NCBI RefSeq assembly: GCF_028858725.1 | Contig: NC_084766.1 | Location: 25,651,001 to 25,715,000 of the forward strand | Origin: Colius striatus | Taxonomy: Eukaryota; Chordata; Aves; Coliiformes; Coliidae | Direction of reading: 5' to 3' | DNA length: 64,000 nucleotides | Shown: positions 1-10,246 of the stretch, in pieces | How positions within the stretch are numbered: the first letter of the stretch is position 1 | Layout of the letters: each line of letters opens with the position of its first letter | Translations under genes and position numbers: made by a program | Notes under the pieces: generated by a model | The model's database searches: none | What the model was told of the DNA's origin: nothing | What the model saw: the letters and a program-made list of their open reading frames with translations, nothing else

Positions 1-2824
1 TGGGCACCTGGCTTTGTTCCACACACCACAGAGGAAGCTAGAAGAGTACAGCAGTCTTTACAGAGTGGGGTTTTACTGCTGTAAATCCTGGGGACAGCCC
101 CATGCCAGTGGGACACCCTCTGACAGTGTTTCTGATGGCATAAGAGAAAAGTCTGTTTCCTATCCCGCTAAGGGCAGGGGAACCTCTCGCTGCTTCTCTG
201 GACAGGTGAGTACCAGTAAGCTGAGTTGGTGTTTGTAATCTTAAAAAGTCGGGAAGAAGCCATGATGTGCTTGTTTTATGCCTTCTGGAGGTTTTTCAGA
301 CTTTTTAAGGCCATAAAGAAACAAACCAGGCACAAACCATGTCTCCTGAGCTCATGTGCTGGAGGAAGAGTAGGGCTATCAGTGGGGCTCATGGTGCTTC
401 AGGCTCTTAGACCTGGACTGGGTGGTGTGAGGAGTGGTGCAGGGCAGGACAGCGGACAGATGAGCTCCCTGGAGACATCCCAGCTGGTGCCTCTTCAGGG
501 GAAAGAACATAAGTAGGCAGAGGACTCCCCTAGCTCCAGCTTTGGAGCTTGAGAAGGGTGCTCGATCCTCACCTGTACCCCTTTGTAGAAAGCCAACACA
601 GCCCAAACAGCTTTTCTCCATGTGCACACTGTGGGTGTAATATTCTGGAGGCTGAGCCCACGAGCAGGTGCACATCTGTAACACCTGAGCCCCAAAACCT
701 ACCTGTGTCCAGCTCAAAGGGGCAAGTGTTTTATGGGAGTTGTGAACATGTCATTTCAAAACTGAGTTGCGAACAGTGCTGCACGATTGAGAGCAAATTA
801 GTGTCAATCTGCCACTCTGTGGGTTGCTTTGTTCTACACCTGTACAAGTGTTGATGCTGGTAATACTTGAAGCCTGTTTTTGCTGGAGGCTGAGGCTGCG
901 GGGTGCTACTTACATGGCACGTTTCTGGCTGCTGCAGTGGGCTTCGGGGGCACGGACCCAATGTGCTCCTGGTGTGTCTCCTGGGGACAACCACTGCAGA
1001 GCAGCCTGCGGTGCCTCAGCCACAGGGCCCACGGCACAGCGGGGCCAGCAGGTACCGCAGCCTGGCCTTGGGCTTTGCCACTGGCTCCAGCAGTGTGAAC
1101 TTACCCTCCAGGAACACCTGTGTGGTTTTCCCCGCAGCCGTGGTGTTGGACAACCCGGTGGATTGGTGTCGGCTGAAGATGGAGAAGGAGAGTGTCTTGG
1201 TGCTTCCTGGCAGCCTGCTCTCAGAGCTCGTACCTACCTATCCAGAGGCTAGGGAATGCTGAGGAGCAGTTCACCTTCTGTGTTAGGTGTAGTCACCAAA
1301 AACTTTCTTGGGCAGGAAACCTGAGCAAGCCTCCAGGGCAGAGGCAAAATCAGCAGGCTGAAGAAAAGATACAGCTGGGCTGGGCTGGCTGCTGCTGCTG
1401 GGAGCTTTGAGCTGCCTGGGCACCCTTCACAGCCCGGGCATGTGGTGCTGATTTCCCATCCCACACAGCCCAGGCCCCCACAGCCAAATATCCTCCTCCC
1501 TCCGCATGCCCCGGCCAGGCTCGTTCTTCTGTGACCCACTCCCGGCACAGCGTGGCATGGAGCCAGGGCACGGTCCCGCTAAGGTGAATAAACTCCCCTT
1601 GCCTCTCCCCGAAGCCTGCTGCCTTCTGGCCCTCATTTCACCCTCTCTGTGCAACATCCCAGGGTGGATTAAGCCCCCCTCCCTTTATATTTTTTTCTTC
1701 TGCTGGTTGCCTAGGAGAAGCCTGGCCTGTGCTGGGAGGGGTGGCAGTCCAGCATCCTGGCTTGACCAAGCCCTGCAGCATCCGACAGCAGGCAGCCTGG
1801 GAAGGCCAGGATGAACCCCCTGTTTTATCTCAGAGCTGGTTTCCCGTCCCTCGCAGCAGCACAGATCTGTTTTTATCAGATGGGCCCGGGGCCGTGTGCC
1901 GGTGGTGCAAGCGCTGCAGTGTCTGTGCCGGGGCAGGGGTGGGTGGGCACAGGCTGCCGGGTTGTTTCTGGGTTTGCTTTCAGCGGCTGAACAGCTGTGT
2001 CCCAGGGTCTGTGCTTACTCAGCTCCGCTGGCGCTGTGCCCCGCCGAGCCTGTAGGTATGCCGAGTGTTGCCTGCTGCTCCTGGACTCTCCGGCACAGCC
2101 CCGGGCCAGCCGCTGCCTGGTGCAGAGCAGAGCCCCTGCAAGTTGGAGGGCTCTTGTTCTGAGCCCTGCAGTGCAGCTGGCCCAGCAGAGCACGGCGAGG
2201 TTGGCTGTGCCCCTCAAAACAAGTCTGTGTGGTGGAAACACTCGGGCTTGTGCCTGCTGCCCTCACTTCCCACCTTTGCAAGCTGTGCTTCTGCTTTGTG
2301 GAGTCTCTGGAGGACAGTGTGGGAACAGCCATGAAAGCTTCGTGCTTTCTACTGCCACCAGTTCCTTTCTTGCTGACCCGCTCCACCTCAGGGAGATGGA
2401 GCTGCTGGTTCCCAACTCCCCTGAGCTGCCCTCTGAGCACTCAGTGACCCTCCTGTCCTGATTCTCCCTGTGCAAAGACCCTGAGCGGCACCAGAGGTAG
2501 GGCAGAGACCCTACACAGCCTGAGCTGTTACAGCAGCACAGCATTGTGCCTCGGTGTTCCCAGTGGCTGCCCACTCTTAGACAGCCAGAACCTGGTGGCA
2601 GATGCTGAGGTCCCTCTGGCTCTCCCGTGGGCATGGCCATCTCATCCTTTCCACTTTTTGGTGACCAGGCTGCCCAGTGACACATCTGAAAGAAGCCAAA
2701 AGGCTTGTCCAGGGTGGTGGTTTTGAGTGTCTTGGGTCTCAGGGGACCCTGACTTGTGCAGGGGCTCGAAGCGGGGTGAGGAGGGAGGGGGCTGCCCCAC
2801 TGCCAGCAGCCCAGGTGAAGCTGT

Positions 2825-2854
2825 GGGGTGGGGGTGGGGGGTCAGGGGTTTGGG
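2825..2854 (+). repeat. G-run cluster with G-quadruplex potential
   Basis: Five runs of three to six G lie within 30 bases, at 2825-2828, 2830-2834, 2836-2841, 2845-2848 and 2852-2854, with loops of one to three bases. This fits the textbook G-quadruplex pattern on the plus strand. No function can be assigned. If the region is the WBP1L 3' UTR, the motif would be present in the RNA. Confidence 0.55.
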
Positions 2855-4004
2855 TGCAGTAGCATGGCCCGAAGCAGCTGTTAGGACATAAATACCAGCC
2901 AGATGATTCAGCAGCATCTGCCCTTTCCCAGAGCAGGGTGCAGCCATGCCTGTGGCTGTTTACCAGCTCACAAGGGGCCAGGCAGCTGGTGCTGGGTGCT
3001 ATGAAGCCCTAGGGCAGCATCTCCTCCCAGTTGGCCGGTTGGGAGGAGATGGACCAGAGCAGAGGGTAAGAAACTGCAGCAGGACCAGGCTTAGGCCTCG
3101 TGGCTGTCTGTCTGCAGGCCCACAGACAGCACATGCCGGCCCTGACGATGGGGAAGCTGAGCCCGAGTGGCAGCGGAGGTCAGGTGCTGGTGGCTGGAGG
3201 TGCTCACTGGTTTGGGAACATCCCTTGTCTCAAAGTCAGACTTCCAGCATCAAGCAACCTTGGAAATGTGTGCATGAGGTGCCAGCCCGGTGCTGACTCT
3301 GGCAAGGGGAACTTTCCCTTCCCTTACCGAGGGCACAGGTTGTGCTGAGGGAAAGGGGCACTGAGGTGCTGGAGGGCCCGGGCTGAGAGTCCGGGAGGCA
3401 TCGGGCTGCTGCGGATACTGGTGACTGGAGAGGAGTCTCTCCACCAGCACAGCTGTGGGGACATGCTCTGGAGCAGGGGAAGGGCCAGGCTGGATCAGCT
3501 CCATGGATCACTCCAAGGTTTGGCCCTGGGGCAAGTATGTGCCTAGTGGTTCATCCTCCAGGTTCTCGCCACTACTCTGAGCCCCCCCAAGAGTGGACTG
3601 GGAGGAGAGAAGATGCTCCTGATGCTGTGTCTTGCTGTAAACCGTTTCACCTTCATTGTCCCTGGGCCATGCCATGGGCTGGTGAGACCCGTTTGGCAGC
3701 AGAGATAGAGTAGTGAGGTGGCTGAGCGAAACAAAGCACCGCTGGTTCAAAAGAAAACACACCCTTTGATGCATGGGGTAGAAAGTTCAGTGGTGAGGAA
3801 GTTTTATGTCAGTTTGCCTACTGCTAGCAAGAGAGAGAGGGCAGTACGAAATAGAAAAGGGGGGAAAAGGTGGGGCTGTGCAGGGTTGAGTGTCACATGG
3901 TGCTGGGGCTCTGTGGGGCTTTCCCTCTAGCCCTGGCTGCTTTGCCTCCAGGTGCCCCAAGCCATAGCTATGTTACTATTTAGTTAAATATTAAAAGGTC
4001 AAGT

Positions 4005-4010
4005 AATAAA
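4005..4010 (+). terminator. Possible poly(A) signal AATAAA
   Basis: A canonical hexamer sits in an AT-rich patch (about 3970-4030) inside otherwise GC-rich DNA, just before a CR1 relic and convergent with CYP17A1. It is a candidate 3' end for the presumed upstream plus-strand gene (WBP1L by synteny). No transcript evidence is available. Confidence 0.35.
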
Positions 4011-4287
4011 GAACCAGAAAGCTAATTGCATGCTGCCCTCCACGACACGGTGTTTTTTGGCAAAAGCACACACAGCCCCTGTCGTTCTGGGAGGGTTGTG
4101 CTGCTTCAGGTGTCACCCGGGCCCGGCCAGGCCGTGAGCCCCAGGGCTCGCACACTGCGCGGGCAGGAGCTGCTGCACGGCTGCGTGAGGCTGGCAGCAG
4201 CTCCACAGCGATCAGCACTGGACTGGGGGGTGCTGGGTGCCTCTGAGTGCTCCTCTTTGTTCTTGAGCAATGGCAGCCCCTGCTTTT

Positions 4288-4880
4288 CATAGAATCACAG
4301 AGTGAATGGGGTTGGAAGGGACCTCTAGAGCTCATCCAGCCCAGCCCCCTGCTACAGCGGGCTCACCTCAATCAGGTCACTCCGGAACGTGTCCAGGCAG
4401 GTTTGGAAACCTTCAGAGAAGGAGCCTCCACACCCTCCCTGGGCAGCCTGTGCCAGGGCTCCCTCACCTCAACAGCAAACGAGTTTTTGCTTGTGAACTT
4501 CTTGTGTTCCAGCTTTTGTCCATCACCCCTTGTCCTGTTACTGGGCACTACAGAAAAGAGTGTCACCCCATCCTCCTGACACCACCCTTGAGTGTTAATG
4601 AAGTCCTCCCTCAGTCTCCTCCAGGCTGGACAGCCCCAGTTCCTGCAGCCTTTCCTCACATAAGGAAGATGTTCCAGTCCCCTGACCATCTTGGTGGCCC
4701 TGCGCTGGACTCTCTCCAGCACTTCCCTGTCCCTCTTGAGCTGGAGAGCCCAGAACTGGACACAGGGCCCCAGATCAGGCCTCATCAGGGGAGAGTAGAG
4801 AGAGAAGAACCTCCTTCAACCTGCTGGCCACACTCTTCTTGATGCATCCCAGGATGCCATTGGCCTTCTTGGCCTTTTGG
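4288..4880 (-). mobile_element. CR1 LINE, 5'-truncated 3' end
   Basis: Read on the minus strand this is the 3' end of a chicken-repeat-1 LINE. It begins near 4880 with the segment encoding a GILGCIKKS-like peptide, continues through the C-terminal part of the ORF2 protein ([47 protein letters not shown]) and ends near 4288 with the usual tail, a GGTCCCTTCCAACCCC-like box followed by an ATTCTATG-type terminus. The frame is interrupted and parts are shortened compared with the copy at 50.2-50.9 kb, so it is an inactive relic. It lies in the gap between the convergent 3' ends of CYP17A1 and the presumed upstream gene. Confidence 0.9.
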
Positions 4881-5591
4881 CTGGAGCTGAGGCTGCCTGT
4901 GCCTCCCCATGGCAATGGGCACACAGGCCAGAGCTGGATGGCCCCACAGCCCCATGAGGATCTCATGTCTGCTCTGGCAGGGTCTGCCTGCATGCACATG
5001 TGCCCAGATGCATGTGTGCAGATGTGTATCAGCAGGGGTCGGTGCACCCCTGGGCTCCTGTGTGCATCTGCGCGTGTGTGCAGGCCCCTGTGTGCACAGG
5101 ACTGCGTCTCACGGGAGGGGATGCCAGGTGGGGGCTAAAACTAGGGGAAGCTCCAAGCTCTTTCCTTTTTACCTGCAAGGAGTGTCCCACCAGGGCACGC
5201 TGTCCTGGCATCCTGGGACAGTGCAGGGGCAGGCAGGGCTGGGGACTTTTGGCAGGCTCAGGTCCCAGCCCATCACCTTCATTCTGCCCACTCTCAGTGG
5301 GGAAACTGAGGCAGGGGCCAGCCAGGGTCACTATGACCTGGAGTCACAGCAGCAAGGCACAGCCTGGCCTTTCCTAACCCCCAAACTGCCTTCTGCTCAC
5401 TTTTCCCCCCTTTCCTGGCTAGGCTGGGCCCTTCTGCCCCCTGACAATTCAAGTGGCTGGTCTCCATGGCTCCAGCTCAGTCCTGTGCTCACACGAAGTT
5501 GCGAGGCCACCACATGTCACCTGAGGCACCTTCCCAATCCCCAGCCCTCCATCGCAAAAACTAGCCAGAGCCATGCTGCGTTGGGAACAGC
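4881..5591. other. Gene-free spacer with a TG-rich patch
   Basis: No exon is recognised between the CR1 relic and the CYP17A1 3' end. The part from about 4985 to 5105 is enriched in alternating TG/CA words (GTGTGCA, ATGTGTG) and looks like a decayed dinucleotide repeat. The long plus-strand open frame that enters CYP17A1 here is antisense shadow. Confidence 0.4.
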
Positions 5592-5597
5592 TTTATC
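5592..5597 (-). terminator. CYP17A1: Weak poly(A) signal for CYP17A1 (GATAAA)
   Basis: On the minus strand a GATAAA hexamer lies about 40 bases after the CYP17A1 stop codon, within AGATAAAG. No canonical AATAAA is seen close to the stop. GATAAA is a known but weak variant, so the CYP17A1 3' UTR may be very short (about 5570-5636), or a more distal site may be used. Confidence 0.35.
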
Positions 5598-5636
5598 TGA
5601 CAGGCCCACATCCCTGGGGCAGAGGGGGCACAGCCT

Positions 5637-8600
5637 CTACGGGCCCGTCCCCTCCTGGCCACTGTCTGGGCCCCAGGGCCCTTCCCTGGCAGGAGGCGCT
5701 CGCCAGGCGTCCCGCAGACGGGCCTTCACCCGAAACTTCTGCACCTGCAGCACGACGCCAAACTTGCCCTCCAGCGAGGGCAGGGGCTGGTCCTGCGGGC
5801 ACTCCAGCGTGAACCTCTGCAGCACCCAGGCCAGGAAGAGGAAGAGCTCCATCTTGGCCAGGACTTCTCCCAGGCAGACGCGGATCCCGGCCCCGAAGGG
5901 CAGGTAGCTGGGCGAGGGCGAGTGGATGTGCTGGCCTCGCTCATCCAGGAAACGGCCTGCAAGGGGATGGGGCACCGTTGGAATTAGCAGAGATCGGTCC
6001 CTTCTGCCTGAGACTCACTCGAGTTCACCACATGTGTGTCCCTCCTGTGAGCTGCAAGAGCAGAGACCCAGCCAGGGAGAAGCGGGACCCGAATCCTACT
6101 ACCAACCATCCCCTGGGCTCAGCCTCTCCTGCTGTGCACACCCCGCTGTCCCCTGCCCCCCAGGAGGATGGGGAGCACCCAACCCACCAGGGTTGAACTC
6201 CTCGGGCTTGTCCCACTCCTTCTCATCATGGTGCACGGCCCAGAGGTTGATGATGACCCTGGCGCCCTTGGGGATGGAGTACTCCCCGATGCTGCGAGGG
6301 GAAGGCAAAGTGAGACAGTTGCTCCCTCCAGTGGTCTCTGCCCCGTCCCAGCTGCACCCCGGGGGTCTCACCTAGTGTCGGCGAGGGACACGTGCGGGAT
6401 GAGCAGGGGGGACACGGGGCGGATGCGCAGCACTTCGCTGATGGTGGCCTCCAGGTAGGGCAGCAGCGGGCGGTCGCTGAGGTGGGGGTGACGCTCCGAG
6501 CCAATCTTCTGGTCCATCTCTTCCTGGATCTTCCTCTGGACCTGGGAGGGGAGTAAGGGCTGGGCTGGGTGCCTGGGGAGAGGGGTGCACAGGGTCTCCC
6601 CGTGGCAGTAGCATACACCCCGCATCACCGGCATGTCCTGGCAGGTTGTGCAGGGCAGAAGTAGCGTGTCCGCAGCCTAATCCTGCTTATTTGAACAGCT
6701 TGACACCTCTCACAGCATCTGCCTTCCGCAAAGCCCCCTCAGGATGTCTCTGGTGCTAGAGGCAGCCCAGGCCCCTGGCTGTGGGCTACAGACCTTACCT
6801 CAGGGTAGTGGAGCAGGTAGAGCACAGCCCACTTGAGCACAGTCGTGGTGGTCTCCACACCAGCTCCAAAGATGTCTCCCACCGTCATGAGGAGGTGGTC
6901 GTCCGTCAGCTCCAGGCCTGGTGCCGGGGGGCTGCTGTTCTGGGCGCTGAGCCTCACTTGCAGCAGAGCATCCATGAGGTCCCTCACGGCATCCCCACGG
7001 AAGGCTTCCTGCCAGGGGGCACATGTGAGCTGGGCTGTCCTGGGCACGGTCCCCTCCAGCCCAGCTCCTGCACCCCGCAGCTCCCCAGCATCCCCGTGTT
7101 AGCCCCATTGGCACCTTGTGTTGGGTGAATTTCTGCTGGAGCAGCTGGTCCCGGACCTTGAGGCATCTCTTCAGCAGGGCCAGGTCCTTATTGGGGAAGA
7201 TCTAGGGGAGAAGAGCCCCATTATAGCAAAGGGCTCCAGCTTGGCTGGGCCCCCAGGCAGTTGTTCTGTGCCCACCAGGAACTGCCTCTCATGGGACACC
7301 AGAACAGAGATCCTCCTAACCCTGGGGGGCTCAGGTAGCTCCTTGCTGCAGGATGCATCCCAGCTCCTTCCTGTCATCTGAGGTGAGAGAAACAGGCTGT
7401 GCCCATGTCCCTGCGCACCTGGAGCCAGGGGAAGATGTCCACCAAGCTCTCCTTGGCCACGGTGTCCACAATCCCCTGGCTGTACTCCAGCATGGCCTCA
7501 AACTCGGGGTCCCCACGCTGGTACGAGGAGTTGAAGCAGAGAGAGCAGACTACGTTGGTGACGGCTCGTGTGAGCTCGGGGGCCACATCCAGGGCCGTAT
7601 CCTGCGCAGCAGTGAGTGTCTCGCACAGGGACGCAGCCTCCCGGCAGACTGGGATGAGGGGAGAGGCAGGCAACGGGGTGATGGTGAAGCCAAGTCTCCC
7701 CTGTGTTCCCAGGGGATCAGGGCACGGAGAAAGGAAAAGTCTGGCCTGGGTCAAGGGCAGGAGTGACACAGAGCCGGGGGGAGCCCAGGGGCTGGTAGGG
7801 GCACTTACTGATCCTCTCGAGGGCGAGCGAGCCCTCCCCAAACATGGAGAGGGCGGCGTGCACCAGCTTGCGCTGGAACTTCCAGAGGGGCCCATAGCTG
7901 GCGAAGGCGATGTCCTTGCCCCCCCGGGACAGCAGGTCTGTGGTCACCTGTGGGACAGAGAGTTCCTGGTGTTACCCTGCTGCAGGGCAGCCCCGAGGGG
8001 GCCCTGTTGGAGAGGGGCAACGTGGGGAGTGGAGTAGATGATCATCTCATCTCATCTCATCCCAGGGATGATCTGGGAGACTGGTGACTAAACTGTCAGG
8101 CAAAGCCATGAGCTTGGCTTTCCCCCAGGCTGAGGACTGATAGGGAGCTTTGGGGATAGATACCACGGTTAGAGGCTGGGGTGCCCAGGAAATGTAGGGG
8201 GTACAGGGAGCCTGGCAGTACTCAAACCCAGGTCCCCCTGCCCCAGGGAAGAACAGGCACCCTCAGGATGCAGATGTGCAGGGTTTTCCCTAGCAGGGCA
8301 GAGAGGGTCAGTTTCTGCCCTTGCCTTGCTGCAGGATGGGGAGAGGTGCCACTGCTTTTCTTGGGAGCATCCCCCGCCTCACCCCGTGCCACAGTGCGAG
8401 GGGTCCCCCAAACCCTGCTGCCCACTCACAGTGCGGGGCCGTCCGGCGAACGCCTTCCCCTTCTTGAGCAGCACCTCCCTGGCATGCCGGTAGCTGTTGA
8501 CCACCACCACGTAGTGGGAGCCCATCCAGAGAGCGTAGAGGCTGCCGTAGCGGCCCTGCAGGCGCCACAGCCGCAGGTGCAGCTGGGGGTGCCCGGCCAG

Positions 8601-8753
8601 CTGCAGCAGGCTCCCCACCAGCGGCAGGGCCGGCAGGCTCCGCGGCTGCCCCAGACCCCGGCCTGGCCCCGGCCCTGAGGGGCTCGGCCACCGTGCCAGC
8701 CCCCAGGCGCAGAGCAGGGCCAGGGCCAGCAGCAGGGCACCCAGCAGCAGCAT
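5637..8753 (-). CDS. CYP17A1: Steroid 17-alpha-hydroxylase/17,20-lyase (cytochrome P450 17A1), 8 coding exons
   Basis: Coding exons on the minus strand are 8753-8430, 7947-7809, 7648-7419, 7201-7115, 7008-6799, 6541-6372, 6291-6188 and 5956-5637. All introns are GT-AG, phases join cleanly, and the product is 527 residues (mammalian about 508). Exon lengths 139, 230, 87, 170 and 104 nt match the mammalian gene as I recall it. The protein 17-hydroxylates pregnenolone and progesterone and cleaves the 17,20 bond to make androgen precursors in the ER membrane. Visible parts are a hydrophobic N-terminal anchor (residues 1-20), a proline-rich hinge ending PLVGSLLQL, the I-helix GAGVETTT (about 308-315), EVLR as the ExxR motif (366-369), and the heme loop [11 protein letters not shown] with the ligand at Cys449. 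Extra length lies mainly in the first exon and in a Gly/Pro-rich tail of about 12 residues. All key residues are present, so I judge it functional. Confidence 0.96.
8046..8065. repeat. (CTCAT)4 microsatellite in CYP17A1 intron 1
   Basis: Four perfect CTCAT pentamers stand in tandem with a partial ATCAT copy before them. The tract lies in the intron between the first and second coding exons of CYP17A1 and could serve as a length-polymorphic marker. No function is implied. Confidence 0.8.
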
Positions 8754-8785
8754 GGCGGGACTGGGGGGCTGTGGCAGCGTGGAGG

Positions 8786-8793
8786 CTTTTATA
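8786..8793 (-). promoter_or_regulatory. CYP17A1: TATA box of CYP17A1
   Basis: The minus strand reads TATAAAAG, its first T 40 bases upstream of the CYP17A1 start codon. A start site about 30 bases downstream would fall near 8762 and leave a leader of only about 10 nt. About 20 bases further upstream (8809-8817) the minus strand reads CCAAGGCAG, one position off the SF-1 (NR5A1) consensus YCAAGGYCA. SF-1 is the established activator of CYP17A1 in steroidogenic cells, but this particular site is inference. Confidence 0.7.
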
Positions 8794-9149
8794 GCGGCAG
8801 CGAGTCACTGCCTTGGCCCGGGGAGGGGGGGGCTCGCCTCCTCGTCAGGGGGATGCGGAGGGGAGGAACCAGGCACTGGGCCCGCAGCCAGCTCTGCAGC
8901 TGGACACCCAGCGGGAGCGAGGACAGTGGGGCCATGGCCACGCTGCGGGGCTGTGGGGAGACACAGCCGGTGGGGTGCGGGCCAGGGGCTGCCCAGAGCC
9001 CCATCCATCCCTGGGGCTCCATCCCCAGGGCTCTGTGGCAGGCGAGGGGTTAACCCTTGGGGTTTGTCCTGGGTGTTATGAGCACAGCTGGGCATTTGTG
9101 GGGCACTGGGAGCTGAGCCCAGCCTGGCAGCCCCTCAACATGCCTGGGA

Positions 9150-9960
9150 GGGGATGGGGAGCACAGGGCTGGGGGCACCGGGCAGCACTGGGCATGCACC
9201 AGGCAGTTCTGGGCAAGCACTGGGCAGTGCTGAGAAGACCTGGTCAGCCATGATCTCCCCTGGCCAGAACTGGTCAGTCCTGAGTAGTACTGGTCAATGT
9301 TGGGCCAGTATTGGACAAGCTCTGGTCAGCCCTGACCATCAGTCCTGGGCAGTAGGTTGACTCAGGTGGTTGACCAAAGAGGTTCAGCTGAGATGGCCAA
9401 ATGACCAACCCTGGGAAGGTTCATCTGGGTCTGACCAACCCACGATAGTCACACAGCCACTCTGGGGTGGTCGGCCAGCAAGATTAATCTGGGTCTTCTG
9501 ACCACCCTGGGATGTTTGTGGCCACCCGGCCCAAGCCACGCAGGGAGACTACCAAGGGGTGGTCACTCGACCACGCTGGCTGAGCCTTTCTGGCTGGCTG
9601 AGCCTTTCTGGCTGGCTGGAGAGGTTAAGCAGGATCTTCTAACCCTGTTCCAAGCCTCACAGGCTGACCACCTCAGCGTGGTTGCTCAGCCACCCTGGAT
9701 GTGCCTCACTGTCCAACCAGCCTGGTGCGGTCACTCAGTACCTTGGCTGAGTCTCGCTGGATGACCACCTTGAAGCGGCCACTTGGCCAGCGGGGCTGAG
9801 ACCTGCTGGCCTACCACCCTGGCCAGTCCCTCCACACCCTGGCCAAGGGTTGCTGGCTGGCCACGAGGGGCTGTTGGCCAACGAGGTTATGTCGGGTCTC
9901 CTGAACAACACGGTGATCTTCTGGCCCCGTTACAAGGTCACGGGCTGACCTCCCCAGGGT
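9150..9960. repeat. Diverged TGACCA/TGGTCA-rich minisatellite-like tract
   Basis: Between CYP17A1 and BORCS7 the same short words recur about 14 times: TGGTCA on the plus strand from about 9240 to 9335, then the complement TGACCA or TGACC from about 9340 to 9975. They are often joined to CACCCTGG and GGCTGA blocks. The pattern suggests an old tandem array of roughly 50-60 bp units that has decayed and partly inverted. An exact 18-bp tandem duplication survives at 9581-9616. No coding sequence is seen. Confidence 0.6.
9581..9616. repeat. 18-bp exact tandem duplication
   Basis: Bases 9581-9598 (TGAGCCTTTCTGGCTGGC) are repeated exactly at 9599-9616. The perfect identity inside an otherwise decayed repeat tract indicates a recent local duplication. 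Confidence 0.9.
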
Positions 9961-10234
9961 GACCCCCCAGGGTGACCACCTGCCGCAGCAGTGGTCTGGG
10001 CAGCCCCAGGCAGCGCTCGTCAGTGCGGGGGAGCACTGTGAGAGCCCAGAAGCGCCGGGCAGCCCTGGGGCGCTGGCAGAGGTGTCGAGGCGGACGCCAA
10101 GAGAAGACAAGCTCCCCGGGGTCCGACCCCGTTCCGAGGCGGCCCCCGCACGGCGCTGCCCCGTCCCCCGCGGGCCCCGCGCCTTCCCCGGCGCTCTGGC
10201 TCCCGGCGCTCGCCGTAGCGGGCCGTGGGCGGGC

Positions 10235-10246
10235 AAAGATGGCGGC
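10235..10246 (+). promoter_or_regulatory. BORCS7: TISU/YY1-like element over the BORCS7 start codon
   Basis: The sequence AAAGATGGCGGC contains the BORCS7 start codon and matches 11 of 12 positions of the TISU consensus SAASATGGCGGC. TISU directs initiation from very short leaders and doubles as a YY1 site in TATA-less promoters of housekeeping genes. A 5' UTR of about 5-30 nt is therefore predicted. Confidence 0.55.

Larger units (their letters stand above)
1..4287. other. No recognised exon; possible WBP1L 3' UTR and downstream DNA
   Basis: I see no recognisable coding exon here on either strand; the open frames are short and look accidental for GC-rich DNA. In other vertebrates the plus-strand gene WBP1L lies immediately on this side of CYP17A1 with a long 3' UTR, so part of this stretch may be that UTR. 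This rests on synteny only. Canonical AATAAA hexamers on the plus strand lie at 1587-1592 and 4005-4010. The second sits in a short AT-rich island just before the CR1 relic and would be a reasonable end for such a UTR. Confidence 0.3.

Noticed and set aside
1-4287. WBP1L coding exons
   Set aside because: None of the WBP1L protein wording I recall, such as its cysteine-rich N-terminus or PPxY region, appears in any frame, so only a UTR or intergenic assignment is possible.
4909-5907. Plus-strand open frame of 332 codons
   Set aside because: It runs antisense into the last CYP17A1 exon and starts in spacer DNA. It has no recognised similarity.
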